Shown: one piece after another, positions 1 through 8,408 of the stretch | Numbering within the stretch: position 1 is the first letter of the stretch | Layout: every line of letters starts with the position of its first letter | Assembly: GCA_904384225.1 (NCBI GenBank) | Contig: CAJFJV010000009.1 | Coordinates: 1-64,000 of the forward strand | Length of the DNA stretch: 64,000 nt | Source: an uncultured Oscillospiraceae bacterium | GTDB taxonomy: Bacteria > Bacillota > Clostridia > Oscillospirales > Ruminococcaceae | Reading direction: 5' to 3' | Program-made: the position numbers and the translations under genes | Notes under the pieces: generated by a model | What the model was told of the DNA's origin: nothing | Seen by the model: only the letters and a program-made list of their open reading frames with translations | Databases searched by the model: none

Positions 1-66
1 CACACTTTTTTCTTTCTGCTGTGTTTTCTGTACCTATTCGCCCTCCTTCCTCTACGCAATACACCG

Positions 67-582
67 CTATACACAGATATAACCCTGCTCCATTTTAGGA
101 TAGCCTAAGAAAATGGTATCGTATTGGCCGAGGTTTTCGATATGGGTGGAAAGCTCCGGCCGTGCACCAGCGTCCTGTTCCTCAGCAGCTTGATCCACTA
201 AGGCATCATGGTCGAGCGGATACTGCTGGACGGTTTCAATCCGGAACAGGCCGCCGCCCACCGTATTTTGAATGATACCAGCCATATATTCCACGTTTCC
301 CATCGTTTCACCGCCGTTTACCACAACGCTGGCTCCCGCAACGGCATCCGCACCCGCTGTATCTACGTCCTCCGGCATCGTAAAGTAAGCAATGAGGATA
401 TTGGAGCCGTCCGCTTGCGCCGCCCCTTCTGTTCCGGCATTTTCTTCCGCTCCGGATGCGGGCGTACCGGCCGAAGCATCCGGCGTATCCGGGACATCGG
501 ACGAATCGGACGGCGTATTGCCGCATGCGGCAAGGCTGCCGGCCAGTACAAGGGTTAAAAAGACAGCTAAGAACTTTTTCAT
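67..582 (-). pseudogene. Truncated flavodoxin-like lipoprotein
   Basis: The product starts with a lipoprotein signal peptide (hydrophobic LAVFLTLVLAGSLAAC, lipobox SLAAC) followed by a Ser/Asp/Pro-rich linker. A flavodoxin-type start (ILIAYFTMPEDVD) begins near residue 62, and the middle beta strand is present (QYDTIFLGYP). The reading frame then ends after KMEQGYICV, just where related flavodoxins continue into the GYPxWW flavin-binding loop, so roughly the last third is missing. The ribosome binding site GGGAGG precedes the ATG. Just past the stop, on the same strand, a strong AGGAAGGAGGG lies at the window edge, suggesting that another gene begins to the left. A deletion or recombination that cut the 3' end is the likeliest explanation. 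The flavodoxin assignment is firm; loss of function is inferred. Confidence 0.65.
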
Positions 583-855
583 TTGGTCAGTCCTCCCGTT
601 TTTCCTTTCTTCTCTTATTTTAATGGGTTTTCAAGGGCAGCAGAAGTATCCATTTGTTATGAAGCTTTAACCAAAAGGTTTATATCACCGCCATGCCAAA
701 ATGCAGGATACGCCTTGAGGATGGCGTCGGCGCAAGAACACTTCCAAAACAATAAATCGCACACGGCTTTACCGGCTGCCGCCGGTTCAGGCATGATTCC
801 CCTTTTGCTGAACAACAAAGATCGACTATCATTCAAATTTTATATATTTCCTTAC

Positions 856-883
856 TTGAAAACACGAAAAATTGTGATATAAT
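856..883 (+). promoter_or_regulatory. Promoter for cas4-cas1-cas2
   Basis: TTGAAA and TATAAT are separated by 16 bp in an AT-rich stretch, about 200 bp before cas4. The 500-bp interval 583-1082 holds no convincing gene. A 34-codon ORF (995-1099) overlaps the start of cas4 out of frame and is not supported. The promoter implies that the adaptation genes have their own transcript rather than being the tail of a longer cas operon. Confidence 0.55.
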
Positions 884-1082
884 ACAATATGACAAGATTA
901 AACAAATTCGGTCAAATATTTTACTTTCGTGCTGTTTAAAATCCCGCACACTGAAAAAGAGAACACTGTGCGCTGCGCAGGAGCTGCAATACGCATGACA
1001 GAAAAAGCGGGATGCTTTCAGGGCTGTTTCACGATAGGAAAAACTGCGGCTTTATTCAAAAAATATAAGGGGGGATTTTCCC

Positions 1083-1744
1083 ATGTCCATGCAGGATGAC
1101 GAGCTTCTCCAGCTTTCGGGATTGCAGCATTTTTCCTTTTGCCGGCGCCAGTGGGCCTTGATCCATGTGGAAAACCAGTGGAACGAGAACCTCCGGACAG
1201 TAGAAGGGAATTTGTTCCACAGCCGCGCCCACGACGAAAAGCAGCGGGAACGGCGGGACGGCGTTCTCATTTTACGGGGACTTCCCATTGTATCTCATAC
1301 GCTGGGGCTATCCGGCCAGTGCGACGTGGTGGAGTTCCATGCCTCCCCTGACGGAATCCCCCTCCATGGAGAAGAAGGGCTTTGGATTCCTTTTCCGGTA
1401 GAATACAAGCGGGGTGCGCCCAAAGAAAATCCCGCCGACCAATTGCACTCTGCGCCCAGGCCCTCTGCTTAGAAGAGATGCTCTGCTGCTCCATTCCGGA
1501 GGGGGCGCTGTTCTACGGCGAAACCCGGCGGCGGACGAAGGTTTTCTTCACAGAAGAGCTGCGGGAGACGGTACGGCTCACCGCCGCAGAAATGCACCAA
1601 ATGCTCCGGCGTGGCCATACGCCCAAAGTGAAGCCCACGAAGTCCTGCAATGCCTGCTCCTTAAAAGAGCTGTGCCTTCCTGTGCTGATGCGAAAAAAAG
1701 ATGTGGCGGAATATCTTAAAGCCGCCATGGAGGAAGAAGCATGA
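1083..1744 (+). pseudogene. cas4: Cas4 (type I-C), one-base frameshift
   Basis: Cas4 is an Fe-S RecB-like nuclease that trims prespacers for PAM-correct integration with Cas1-Cas2. The first reading frame carries the N-terminal cysteine (FCRRQW), GQCDVVEF and the catalytic PVEYKRG motif, then runs out of frame after ENPADQL near position 1447. The rest continues in another frame (LCAQALCLEEM...) and includes the C-terminal cysteine cluster SCNACSLKELC. One missing base in a CAx-CTC context at about 1447-1448 explains the break; restoring it gives about 220 aa, normal for the family. The stop overlaps the cas1 start as ATGA. A homopolymer-free context makes sequencing error less automatic, but error cannot be excluded. 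Confidence 0.85.
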
Positions 1745-2772
1745 GACAACTTCTGAACACACTGTTTGTCACATCTGAAAACGTCTATCTGACATTGGAT
1801 GGGGAAAATGTGGTGGCAAAACAGGAAAACGAAATCTTAGCCCGTTATCCGCTGCATACCTTGTCCGGTATTATCAGTTTTTCCTATCCGGGCGCTTCTC
1901 CCGCGCTAATGGGCGCCTGTGCGGAGCGCGGCCTCTCCCTTTCCTTCTGTACGCCCCGCGGGAAATTTCTGGCGAGAGTCAGCGGCGAAAACAACGGGAA
2001 CGTCCTGCTGCGCCGCACCCAGTACCGGATTGCAGATAATCCCGAACAGAGCTGCCGCATTGCCCGCAATATGATTTTTGGGAAGCTGTATAACGCCCGC
2101 TGGAGCATAGAACGCACCCGGCGGGATCACGGCTTGCGTCTGGATGAAAAAGCGCTGTCGGATGCTTCTCATAAAATTCAAAACCTGCTCCCGGATGTGT
2201 TGAAGGAAACCAGCCTAAACAGCTTGCGCGGGCTGGAAGGGATAGCGGCGGCAGCCTATTTTAGCGTATTTGACGAGATGATCCTAAATCAAGAGAGCGC
2301 GTTCTCTTTCCAAAGCCGCAGCCGCCGGCCGCCTCTGGATCCGGTCAATGCGATGCTTTCTTTTGCTTATGCACTGCTTTCAAACGACTGCGTTTCCGCT
2401 CTGGAAGGCGTGGGCTTGGATTCCTATGTGGGATTCCTGCACCGGGACCGGCCGGGCCGGAGTTCTCTGGCACTGGATCTGATGGAGGAGCTGCGCCCCT
2501 GTATGGCGGACCGTTTTGTCCTGACCATGCTGAATAACCGAAAGATGAAACCGGCGGATTTTGACTGGCGGGAAAACGGCAGTGTTTCGATGAAAGACGG
2601 CGCACGCCGGACTTTTCTAAAAACTTGGCAGGAGAAAAAGCGGGATATGATTACCCACCCCTATTTAGGGGAGAAAATACCATGGGGATTGGTTCCGTAC
2701 GTCCAGGCACTGCTGCTTGCCCGCACGCTGCGAGAGGATTTGGCGGAATATCCGCCATTTTTGTGGAAGTGA
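1741..2772 (+). CDS. cas1: CRISPR integrase Cas1 (type I-C)
   Basis: Cas1 is the metal-dependent integrase that inserts new spacers at the leader end of the array as a Cas1-Cas2 complex. The 343-aa protein is full length. Expected acidic and histidine ligands are visible: E166 in LRGLEGIAA, H234 in GFLHRDRPGR, and the acidic patch D246/E249/E250 in LALDLMEELRP. It overlaps cas4 by four bases (ATGA), so the two are translationally coupled, and cas2 follows after 6 bp. The gene order cas4-cas1-cas2-array and the repeat type identify subtype I-C. The frame is intact, unlike cas4. Confidence 0.96.
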   Translation: MRQLLNTLFVTSENVYLTLDGENVVAKQENEILARYPLHTLSGIISFSYPGASPALMGACAERGLSLSFCTPRGKFLARVSGENNGNVLLRRTQYRIADNPEQSCRIARNMIFGKLYNARWSIERTRRDHGLRLDEKALSDASHKIQNLLPDVLKETSLNSLRGLEGIAAAAYFSVFDEMILNQESAFSFQSRSRRPPLDPVNAMLSFAYALLSNDCVSALEGVGLDSYVGFLHRDRPGRSSLALDLMEELRPCMADRFVLTMLNNRKMKPADFDWRENGSVSMKDGARRTFLKTWQEKKRDMITHPYLGEKIPWGLVPYVQALLLARTLREDLAEYPPFLWK

Positions 2773-2778
2773 GAAAAA

Positions 2779-3069
2779 ATGCTTGTGTTAATTACTTACG
2801 ACGTCAATACGGAGACATCCGCCGGCCGGAAACGGCTGCGGCAGATCGCCAAGCAATGTGTAAATTATGGACAGCGCGTACAGAATTCGGTGTTTGAATG
2901 CTTGCTGGACACTGCGCAGTGCCGGGCGCTTCAGGCTAAGCTGTGTTCTATTATGGATTTGGAAAAGGACAGCCTGCGGTTTTATTATCTTGGAAATCAA
3001 TACGAGAAAAAAATAGAGCATTTCGGCTGTAAACATACGTATCTTCCGGAGGAGCCGATGATTTTATAA
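2779..3069 (+). CDS. cas2: CRISPR-associated Cas2
   Basis: This small 96-aa ferredoxin-fold protein forms the dimeric core of the Cas1-Cas2 integration complex. It opens with MLVLITYDVNTE, the beta strand that ends in the conserved Asp (D8), and continues through RRLRQIAKxC-like helix 1 and the FECLLD strand typical of subtype I-C. It starts 6 bp after cas1 and is the last gene before the leader and array. The length is normal and no damage is visible. Confidence 0.95.
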   Translation: MLVLITYDVNTETSAGRKRLRQIAKQCVNYGQRVQNSVFECLLDTAQCRALQAKLCSIMDLEKDSLRFYYLGNQYEKKIEHFGCKHTYLPEEPMIL

Positions 3070-3241
3070 TGGTGCGAAAGGATAGCTGCCGCTGTTTTTC
3101 GGTGGGGTTCGCGCCGGTTTTTTGGCAAAGCGCAGCAAATATTGATCTAAACAAGGGGATAAACCGAGATACGCCATTTGCACTTTGTGTAATATGTGAA
3201 GCCTTTTGTCTATTGCAAAAATCTTTTTATGTATTTGTGCT
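3070..3241 (+). promoter_or_regulatory. CRISPR leader
   Basis: These 172 bp lie between cas2 and the first perfect repeat and become AT-rich toward the array. A possible array promoter is TTGTCT (3206-3211) with TATGTA at 3228-3233, which would start transcription just before repeat 1. The position next to cas2 and to the least degenerate repeats identifies this as the integration end. Confidence 0.7.
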
Positions 3242-3949
3242 GTCGCTCCCCATACGGGGAGTGTGGATTGAAATAGGCGGGATGAAGCTTGCAAGGGGCG
3301 TGGAAGTCAGGTCGCTCCCCATACGGGGAGTGTGGATTGAAATATGAGTTGGGGCAAAAAAATCTGCAAGATAAAAAAGTCGCTCCCCATACGGGGAGTG
3401 TGGATTGAAATCCCATCCATGCGCGGCAAGGTTCCGGATACTATAGTCGCTCCCCATACGGGGAGTGTGGATTGAAATATAAAGTGCTGCATGTCAACCT
3501 TGTACAAAGTGGTCGCTCCCCATACGGGGAGTGTGGATTGAAATGATAAGCTGTTTGATCTCGAGTATCCGGAGGATATGTCGCTCCCCATACGGGGAGT
3601 GTGGATTGAAATGCTGATCGAATCCGGCCAGCCGCTGCCTCCGGGAGTCGCTCCCCATACGGGGAGTGTGGATTGAAATTCCCATTGTTATTGAATTTCG
3701 GCAGCTTGTCCCGAGTCGCTCCCCATACGGGGAGTGTGGATTGAAATTCTTCCCCATCTAACCACAGTCCTATAATGCCTCGGTCACTCCCCACACGGGG
3801 AGTGTGGATTGAAACTATCAAGAGCCGGATGCACCTCATTCCATTATGACGTCGCTCCCCATACGGGAGTGTGGATTGAAACATGCCCGGCGTAATCTGC
3901 GGGTAGTCGAAAAACAGTCGCTCCCCACGCGGGGAGCGCGGGTTGTAAA
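3242..3949 (+). CRISPR. Type I-C CRISPR array, 11 repeats and 10 spacers
   Basis: The repeat is 32-33 bp and contains the stem CTCCCC-AT-ACGGGGAG and the 3' ATTGAAAT/C end typical of subtype I-C. Repeats start at 3242, 3311, 3379, 3446, 3512, 3580, 3647, 3715, 3783, 3851 and 3917. Spacers are 33-36 bp and all differ. The first eight repeats are identical. Repeat 9 has two changes (GTCACTCCCCACAC), repeat 10 has lost one G of the GGGG run, and repeat 11 is strongly altered (CACGCGGGGAGCGCGGGTTG). Decay is thus confined to the leader-distal end, as expected for the oldest part of an array. No spacer target can be assigned without a search. Confidence 0.98.
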
Positions 3950-4087
3950 ATACAGCTTGCAGCAGACTGTGCTTCCATCATATGAATCCGAAAATGCCGG
4001 ACTTTTCGCATGAGCATTTCCCAAAACCGGCGTTTTCAGGAAGGAAAAAGGTACAAAAAAGCGCTTTCCGTATCGTTTAAAGTATGA

Positions 4088-4093
4088 TAGAAT
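4088..4093 (+). promoter_or_regulatory. Extended -10 of the MFS gene
   Basis: TGATAGAAT is an extended -10 element 35 bp before the MFS start codon. A poor -35 (TTTCCG) lies 17 bp upstream. It places the transporter on its own transcript, separate from the CRISPR array. Confidence 0.4.
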
Positions 4094-4127
4094 AGGGTGA
4101 AAAAAAGAGAAAGCCGGAATACTGCAT

Positions 4128-5402
4128 ATGAACCTGAAAGAAAAAATAAAAGGCCTGAAGGCGCACCCCCTTCTTCAAGTGCTGGCCAACAACGGGGGAA
4201 ATCCGCGGACGCTTGTATTGATTGAACCGCTATGGGGCATTCCCTATAATCTTATTTCACCGTTTGCCACCCTTTATATGTACACGCAGGGCGTTACAGA
4301 CGTACAGATCGGCCTGATCCTCTCCATCACAATGGTGGTTCAGGTGCTGTTCTCCTTTTTTGGGGGCATTTTATCCGACAAGCTGGGCCGGAAATTTACC
4401 ACCATGATGGGGGATTTCTTTGGCTGGGCGCTGGCATGCCTTGTGTGGTCTGTTTCGAATAATTTCTGGCTTTTTTTGGCCGCCGCGCTGCTGAACTGCT
4501 TTGAACAGATCAACCAGACGGCATGGTATTGCCTGCTTATCGAAGACGCCCGTCCGAAGGATCTGGTTGGGATCTATACCTGGGTCAATATCGGCGGACT
4601 GGTTGCGATCTTTTTTGCGCCGCTTTCCGGCTTGTTCGTCAGCTCCTATTCCATTGTACCGGTCGTACGGGTATTGTATTTTCTCTTTGCGCTGACGATG
4701 CTGACCAAAATACTGATCACCTTTCGGTTTTGCCGCGAGACAAAGCAGGGGAAAATCCGCCGGGAAGAGACCAAGGGGGTATCCATCGCCCGTATGCTGG
4801 GGGAATACCGCCAGCTGATCCCCAGCCTGCTGAAAGACAAGGGTGTGCTCAAAGCGGTGGCCGTCTCGGTAATCCTATATATCACCAATATGGTGAGCAC
4901 GAACTTTTTCGGGCTTTATGTGACACAGCGGCTTGGGCTTTCAGAGAACTTCTTAGCCATGTTCCCCATTTTAAACGCCGCTGTTATGCTGGTCTTCATG
5001 GTGGGGTTCCAGCACCGTATGGACGCCACAAAATTCCGCGCCCCGCTATGGGCCGGTTTGGCGCTGTACGCCGCGGCAGCCCTTGTGCTGGTCTTCTCTC
5101 CTGCGGACAGCTTAGGGTTTGTACTGCTCTATGTCTTTGTTGCCGCGGTCGCCGCTGCGCTGGTGAATCCGCGCAAAGACGCGCTTCTCCAGCTTAACAT
5201 CACTGCCCAAGAGCGGGCGCGCCTGAACGCCCTTATTATGGCCTCTACCATTGCCCTCTCCTCTCCCTTCGGCTATTTGGCCGGATGGCTTTCCAGCATA
5301 GACCGCCGCCTGCCCTTCGTTTTCACATTCCTGCTATTTGTCACCGCGATGCTTGTGATCGGCCGTATTCAGGAACCGCAGGTAGAGGGAAAAGATGCCT
5401 GA
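4128..5402 (+). CDS. MFS transporter
   Basis: A 424-aa polytopic membrane protein with about 12 hydrophobic segments. The MFS loop 2-3 signature is visible as GGILSDKLGRKFTTMMGD near residue 84, and the second-half pseudo-repeat (RMDATKF, then NPRKDALLQLNITAQERARLNAL) is also present. The N-terminal segment EPLWGIPYNLISPFATLYMYTQGVTDVQIGLI is typical of putative drug or metabolite exporters in Clostridia. Substrate cannot be deduced. It stands alone, with its own promoter and a strong terminator directly behind it. Confidence 0.88.
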   Translation: MNLKEKIKGLKAHPLLQVLANNGGNPRTLVLIEPLWGIPYNLISPFATLYMYTQGVTDVQIGLILSITMVVQVLFSFFGGILSDKLGRKFTTMMGDFFGWALACLVWSVSNNFWLFLAAALLNCFEQINQTAWYCLLIEDARPKDLVGIYTWVNIGGLVAIFFAPLSGLFVSSYSIVPVVRVLYFLFALTMLTKILITFRFCRETKQGKIRREETKGVSIARMLGEYRQLIPSLLKDKGVLKAVAVSVILYITNMVSTNFFGLYVTQRLGLSENFLAMFPILNAAVMLVFMVGFQHRMDATKFRAPLWAGLALYAAAALVLVFSPADSLGFVLLYVFVAAVAAALVNPRKDALLQLNITAQERARLNALIMASTIALSSPFGYLAGWLSSIDRRLPFVFTFLLFVTAMLVIGRIQEPQVEGKDA

Positions 5403-5425
5403 ACGCAAAAAACGCTGCTGCAATA

Positions 5426-5477
5426 GGGCCGGGATTGGAATCTCCCATTTTTGAGATTCCAATCCCGGCCCCTTTTT
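5426..5477 (+). terminator. Intrinsic terminator of the MFS gene
   Basis: A perfect 19-bp stem (GGGCCGGGATTGGAATCTC and its complement) with an 8-base loop is followed by CTTTTT, 24 bp after the MFS stop codon. Confidence 0.93.
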
Positions 5478-5505
5478 GCGAAAAATAAGGCTTGCAAAAA
5501 TTATA

Positions 5506-5555
5506 TTGACACAGTGTCAGAACGATGCTATGCTATAAATACTGACACTGTGTCA
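5506..5555 (+). promoter_or_regulatory. Promoter with twin TetR-type operators
   Basis: TTGACA (5506-5511) and TATGCT (5529-5534) are 17 bp apart. Palindrome TGACACAGTGTCA (5507-5519) overlaps the -35 and palindrome TGACACTGTGTCA (5543-5555) covers the expected transcription start; their centres are 36 bp apart. A repressor bound at both sites would block RNA polymerase. The third gene of the operon encodes a TetR-family regulator, so autoregulation is the likely scheme. A leader of about 160 nt with a CCCGGCTTC/GAAGCCGGG hairpin follows. Confidence 0.82.
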
Positions 5556-5719
5556 ACACCGCAATGAAGCGGCCGTGCGCGGTACATCCTGCACGGCGAA
5601 GGCCAGCCCTTGCAGAACAGGATATATCAGGGCTGCGCCGCCCGGCTTCGGTCCCCTGTGCGGCGGGAAGCCGGGAAAACAGAAACAATCTACAGCCAAC
5701 ATCATAGGAGGAATGACTT

Positions 5720-6892
5720 ATGTTGGGCAATTTTTCGTATTGCAATCCCACCAAGCTGTATTTCGGTGAAGATGCACTGGACAGCCTCAGCGCCGAACTG
5801 CCTAAATACGGCAAAAATGTCGTGCTGATTTACGGAGGCGGTTCTATCAAGAAAAACGGCATCTACGACGAGGTCGTAAAGCTTTTGGCCGCCGGCGGCA
5901 AAAACGTAGCCGAAATTTCCGGCGTTATGCCGAATCCCACTGTCGATAAGCTCTATGAAGGCGTGGAGATCGCCCGGAAGCATCAGGCGGATTTTCTGCT
6001 GGCAGTAGGCGGCGGCTCCGTATGCGATTACGCCAAGGCGGTCTCCGTTTCGGTGAACTGCGAGGAGGATCCTTGGGAGAAATACTATGTGCGCTTCGAG
6101 GAGCCTTCCTGTGAAACCCTGCCGGTAGGCTGCGTGCTGACGATGGTGGGCACCGGTTCCGAGATGAACGCCGGGGCGGTAATCACCAACCCGCACACCC
6201 ATCAGAAAATCGGCCACGTTTTTGCAGATGAAAAGATTATGCCGAAATTTGCTGTCTTAAACCCGAAATACACCTTGACCCTGCCCCACTATCAAATGGC
6301 AGCCGGTATCTACGATATTTTCAACCATATCTGCGAGCAGTATTTCTCCGGCGAAGACGACAATGTAAGCGATTATATCAGCGAGGGGCTGATGCGCTCG
6401 GTAATCCATGCCAGCCGCATCGCCAACAAGGATCCTCAAAACTATGAGGCCCGCAGCAACCTGATGTGGGCGGCCACATGGGCGCTGAACACCCTGGTTT
6501 CCCGAGGCAAGTCCACCGATTGGATGGTGCATATGCTGGGCCAGTCGGTAGGCGCTTACACCAATGCAACCCATGGGATGACGCTGGCCGCCGTCTCCCT
6601 TCCCTATTACCGGCACATCCTGCCCTACGGCATGCCGAAATTCAAGCGCTTCGCAGTCAATGTCTGGGACGTAGACCCGGCGGGCAAACCCGATGGGCAG
6701 ATAGCGGAGGAAGGCCTTGCCGCCATGGAAAGCTGGATGAAAGAGCTTGGTCTGGCGATGCATATTTCCGAGCTGGGCGCCACGGCGGAAATGATTGAGG
6801 GCATTGCAGACGGCACCCTCGTGATGAAAGGCGGATATAAGGTGCTGGACCGCGATGAGATCGTACAAATTTTAAAGGAGAGTTTGGCATGA
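5720..6892 (+). CDS. Iron-containing alcohol dehydrogenase (BDH/YqhD type)
   Basis: The enzyme most likely reduces aldehydes to alcohols with NAD(P)H, as butanol dehydrogenases and YqhD do. The 390 aa match the family length. The nucleotide-binding motif GGGS appears twice (YGGGSIKKNG and GGGSVCDYAKAVS), and the metal-ligand region shows IYDIFNHICEQYF and GAYTNATHGMTLA, supplying the expected Asp and His ligands. An AGGAGG lies 8 bp before the ATG. The stop overlaps the next start (ATGA), so it is coupled to the flavodoxin. Together with the flavodoxin and TetR gene it looks like an aldehyde or electrophile-responsive detoxification operon; the inducer is unknown. Confidence 0.93.
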   Translation: MLGNFSYCNPTKLYFGEDALDSLSAELPKYGKNVVLIYGGGSIKKNGIYDEVVKLLAAGGKNVAEISGVMPNPTVDKLYEGVEIARKHQADFLLAVGGGSVCDYAKAVSVSVNCEEDPWEKYYVRFEEPSCETLPVGCVLTMVGTGSEMNAGAVITNPHTHQKIGHVFADEKIMPKFAVLNPKYTLTLPHYQMAAGIYDIFNHICEQYFSGEDDNVSDYISEGLMRSVIHASRIANKDPQNYEARSNLMWAATWALNTLVSRGKSTDWMVHMLGQSVGAYTNATHGMTLAAVSLPYYRHILPYGMPKFKRFAVNVWDVDPAGKPDGQIAEEGLAAMESWMKELGLAMHISELGATAEMIEGIADGTLVMKGGYKVLDRDEIVQILKESLA

Positions 6893-7356
6893 AAAAGACA
6901 TTAATCGCCTATTTTTCCGCCAGCGGCGTGACTGCCGGGGCGGCGAAAGAAATGGCTGGGGCCATCGGCGCGGATCTGTATGAGATTTGCCCCGCAAAGC
7001 CCTATACGGACGCCGATTTGGACTGGCGGGACAAGAAGAGCCGCAGTACGGCGGAGATGAACGATCCGGCCTGCCGCCCGGCGATTGCATCACCGGTTCC
7101 GGATATGGGTCAGTACGATACCGTCATGGTGGGATTCCCCATCTGGTGGTATGTAGAGCCCCGCATTGTAGATACCTTTCTGGAGAGCTATGACTTTTCG
7201 GGCAAGACGCTGATCCCCTTTGCCACCTCCGGAGGCAGCGGGATCGGCAGGGCGGAACAGAGCTTGCGGGAGCACTGCCCCAAAGCCAATTGGAAGCCGG
7301 GAAAGCTGGTAAACAGCGGCGCGGCGGACTGGGCCAAGCGCACAGCGGGCGCTTAA
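6889..7356 (+). CDS. Flavodoxin-like protein
   Basis: This 155-aa FMN-binding electron-transfer or quinone-reductase-type protein starts with the phosphate-binding loop region LIAYFSASGVTAGAA. The flavin-stacking loop is VGFPIWWYVEP, and the second loop is FATSGGSGIGRAEQSL. It has no signal peptide, so it is cytoplasmic. It overlaps the alcohol dehydrogenase gene by four bases and is 24 bp ahead of the TetR gene. Compare the truncated lipoprotein paralogue at the left window edge, which lacks exactly the GFPxWW part. Confidence 0.92.
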   Translation: MKKTLIAYFSASGVTAGAAKEMAGAIGADLYEICPAKPYTDADLDWRDKKSRSTAEMNDPACRPAIASPVPDMGQYDTVMVGFPIWWYVEPRIVDTFLESYDFSGKTLIPFATSGGSGIGRAEQSLREHCPKANWKPGKLVNSGAADWAKRTAGA

Positions 7357-7380
7357 ATTCCAAAAGAAAGGGGCGGCAGT

Positions 7381-8019
7381 ATGCCAAAAGGTTCCAAAGG
7401 GCTTACCAACGCCAGAAAAGCAGAAATTGTCGACGCCTGCGCTTCCCTCTATCAGGTCATGGGATTCCGGGAGATTACCATCCGGGACATAGGGGCGAAA
7501 ACCTCGTTTACCCGCACCTCCATCTACAATTACTTCCATACCAAGGAGGAAATTTTTCTGGCCCTGCTCCAACGGGAGCACGAAGAATGGGCCGCGGATC
7601 TGGATAGTATCGCCGGGCAGCATGAAAAACTGTCTGCCGGGGATTTTGCGGATGCGCTGGCCCGCACGCTCGAAAAACGCGGATGCATGCTCAAGCTTAT
7701 GTCCATGAACCTTTACGACATGGAAGTGAACAGCCGTTTGGAAAACTTAGTAGACTTCAAAAGATCGTATGCATCTGCGCTCCGGGCAGTCACAGCCTGC
7801 CTTGAAAAGTTTTTCCCCTCCATGGCGGCGGATGATATCCAAGGCTTCCTCTATGCCTTTTTCCCGTTTCTGTTCGGCGTATATCCTTATACTTCCCACA
7901 CAAAAAAGCAGCTGGACGCAATGGAGCAGGCCTGCGTGCAGTACACCCGCCGTTCGGTCTATGATCTCACAAAGCCCTTTGCTGCAAGGCTTCTGCAAAG
8001 CTTTTTGCAGAAGGGATGA
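7381..8019 (+). CDS. TetR/AcrR-family repressor
   Basis: A 212-aa regulator with an N-terminal TetR helix-turn-helix: EIVDACASLYQVMGFREITIRDIGA, then TSFTRTSIYNYFHTKEEIFLALL, where YNYFHTKEE is the diagnostic end of the domain. The C-terminal ligand domain is helical and does not match a named subclass. It is the last gene of the alcohol dehydrogenase-flavodoxin operon and is the obvious candidate to bind the two TGACACnGTGTCA palindromes upstream of that operon, so it would repress its own transcript. The ribosome binding site is GAAAGGGGCGG. Confidence 0.92.
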   Translation: MPKGSKGLTNARKAEIVDACASLYQVMGFREITIRDIGAKTSFTRTSIYNYFHTKEEIFLALLQREHEEWAADLDSIAGQHEKLSAGDFADALARTLEKRGCMLKLMSMNLYDMEVNSRLENLVDFKRSYASALRAVTACLEKFFPSMAADDIQGFLYAFFPFLFGVYPYTSHTKKQLDAMEQACVQYTRRSVYDLTKPFAARLLQSFLQKG

Positions 8020-8218
8020 AAAGGGGCGGGGCTATCCGCTGCGGCAATGCGGCCGTTTGTGTCCGCCGCGGTGCAAAAGCCCTGCTTGCGGGAATGGCAA
8101 AGGATCATTCCGAGAGCAGATTTTGGGCAGGGCTGTGGCAGCCTTCCCTACCCAAGCCGGTCTATGGGCCGGGGCAGGGCTGCGCACCGCCCTCTATGGC
8201 TCTATAAAGAAAAGAAAA

Positions 8219-8260
8219 ACGCAGTATCAAAATCGAATGGATTTTGATACTGCGTTTTTT
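8219..8260. terminator. Bidirectional intrinsic terminator
   Basis: A perfect 16-bp stem (ACGCAGTATCAAAATC) with a 5-base loop ends in TTTTTT on the plus strand. On the minus strand it is followed by TTTTCTTTTCTT. It can therefore serve both the TetR operon and the convergent GH38 gene. The rest of 8020-8408 holds nothing recognisable. Confidence 0.88.
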
Positions 8261-8408
8261 CAGTATATCACCCTTAGGCTATACCGCGGTTTTTCAGCAT
8301 ACAAGCGGCCGCTTGGGGCATGATCTGCCTATGTGAGCTCCTATAGAGAAGCCGTCATTTTCCCGTCTATGGCAACTTTCCCAGCACCCAGACAATCGAA
8401 GCGCCCCG

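Noticed and set aside
995-1099. 34-codon ORF overlapping the cas4 start
   Set aside because: The ribosome binding site is 12 bp away, the peptide resembles nothing, and it overlaps cas4 out of frame.
3064-4024. Several ORFs on both strands through the CRISPR array (peptides with repeated FNPHSPYGERL, FQSTLPVWGAT, SIHTPRMGSD)
   Set aside because: They are translations of the repeat itself in three phases, a well-known annotation artefact, and have no ribosome binding sites.
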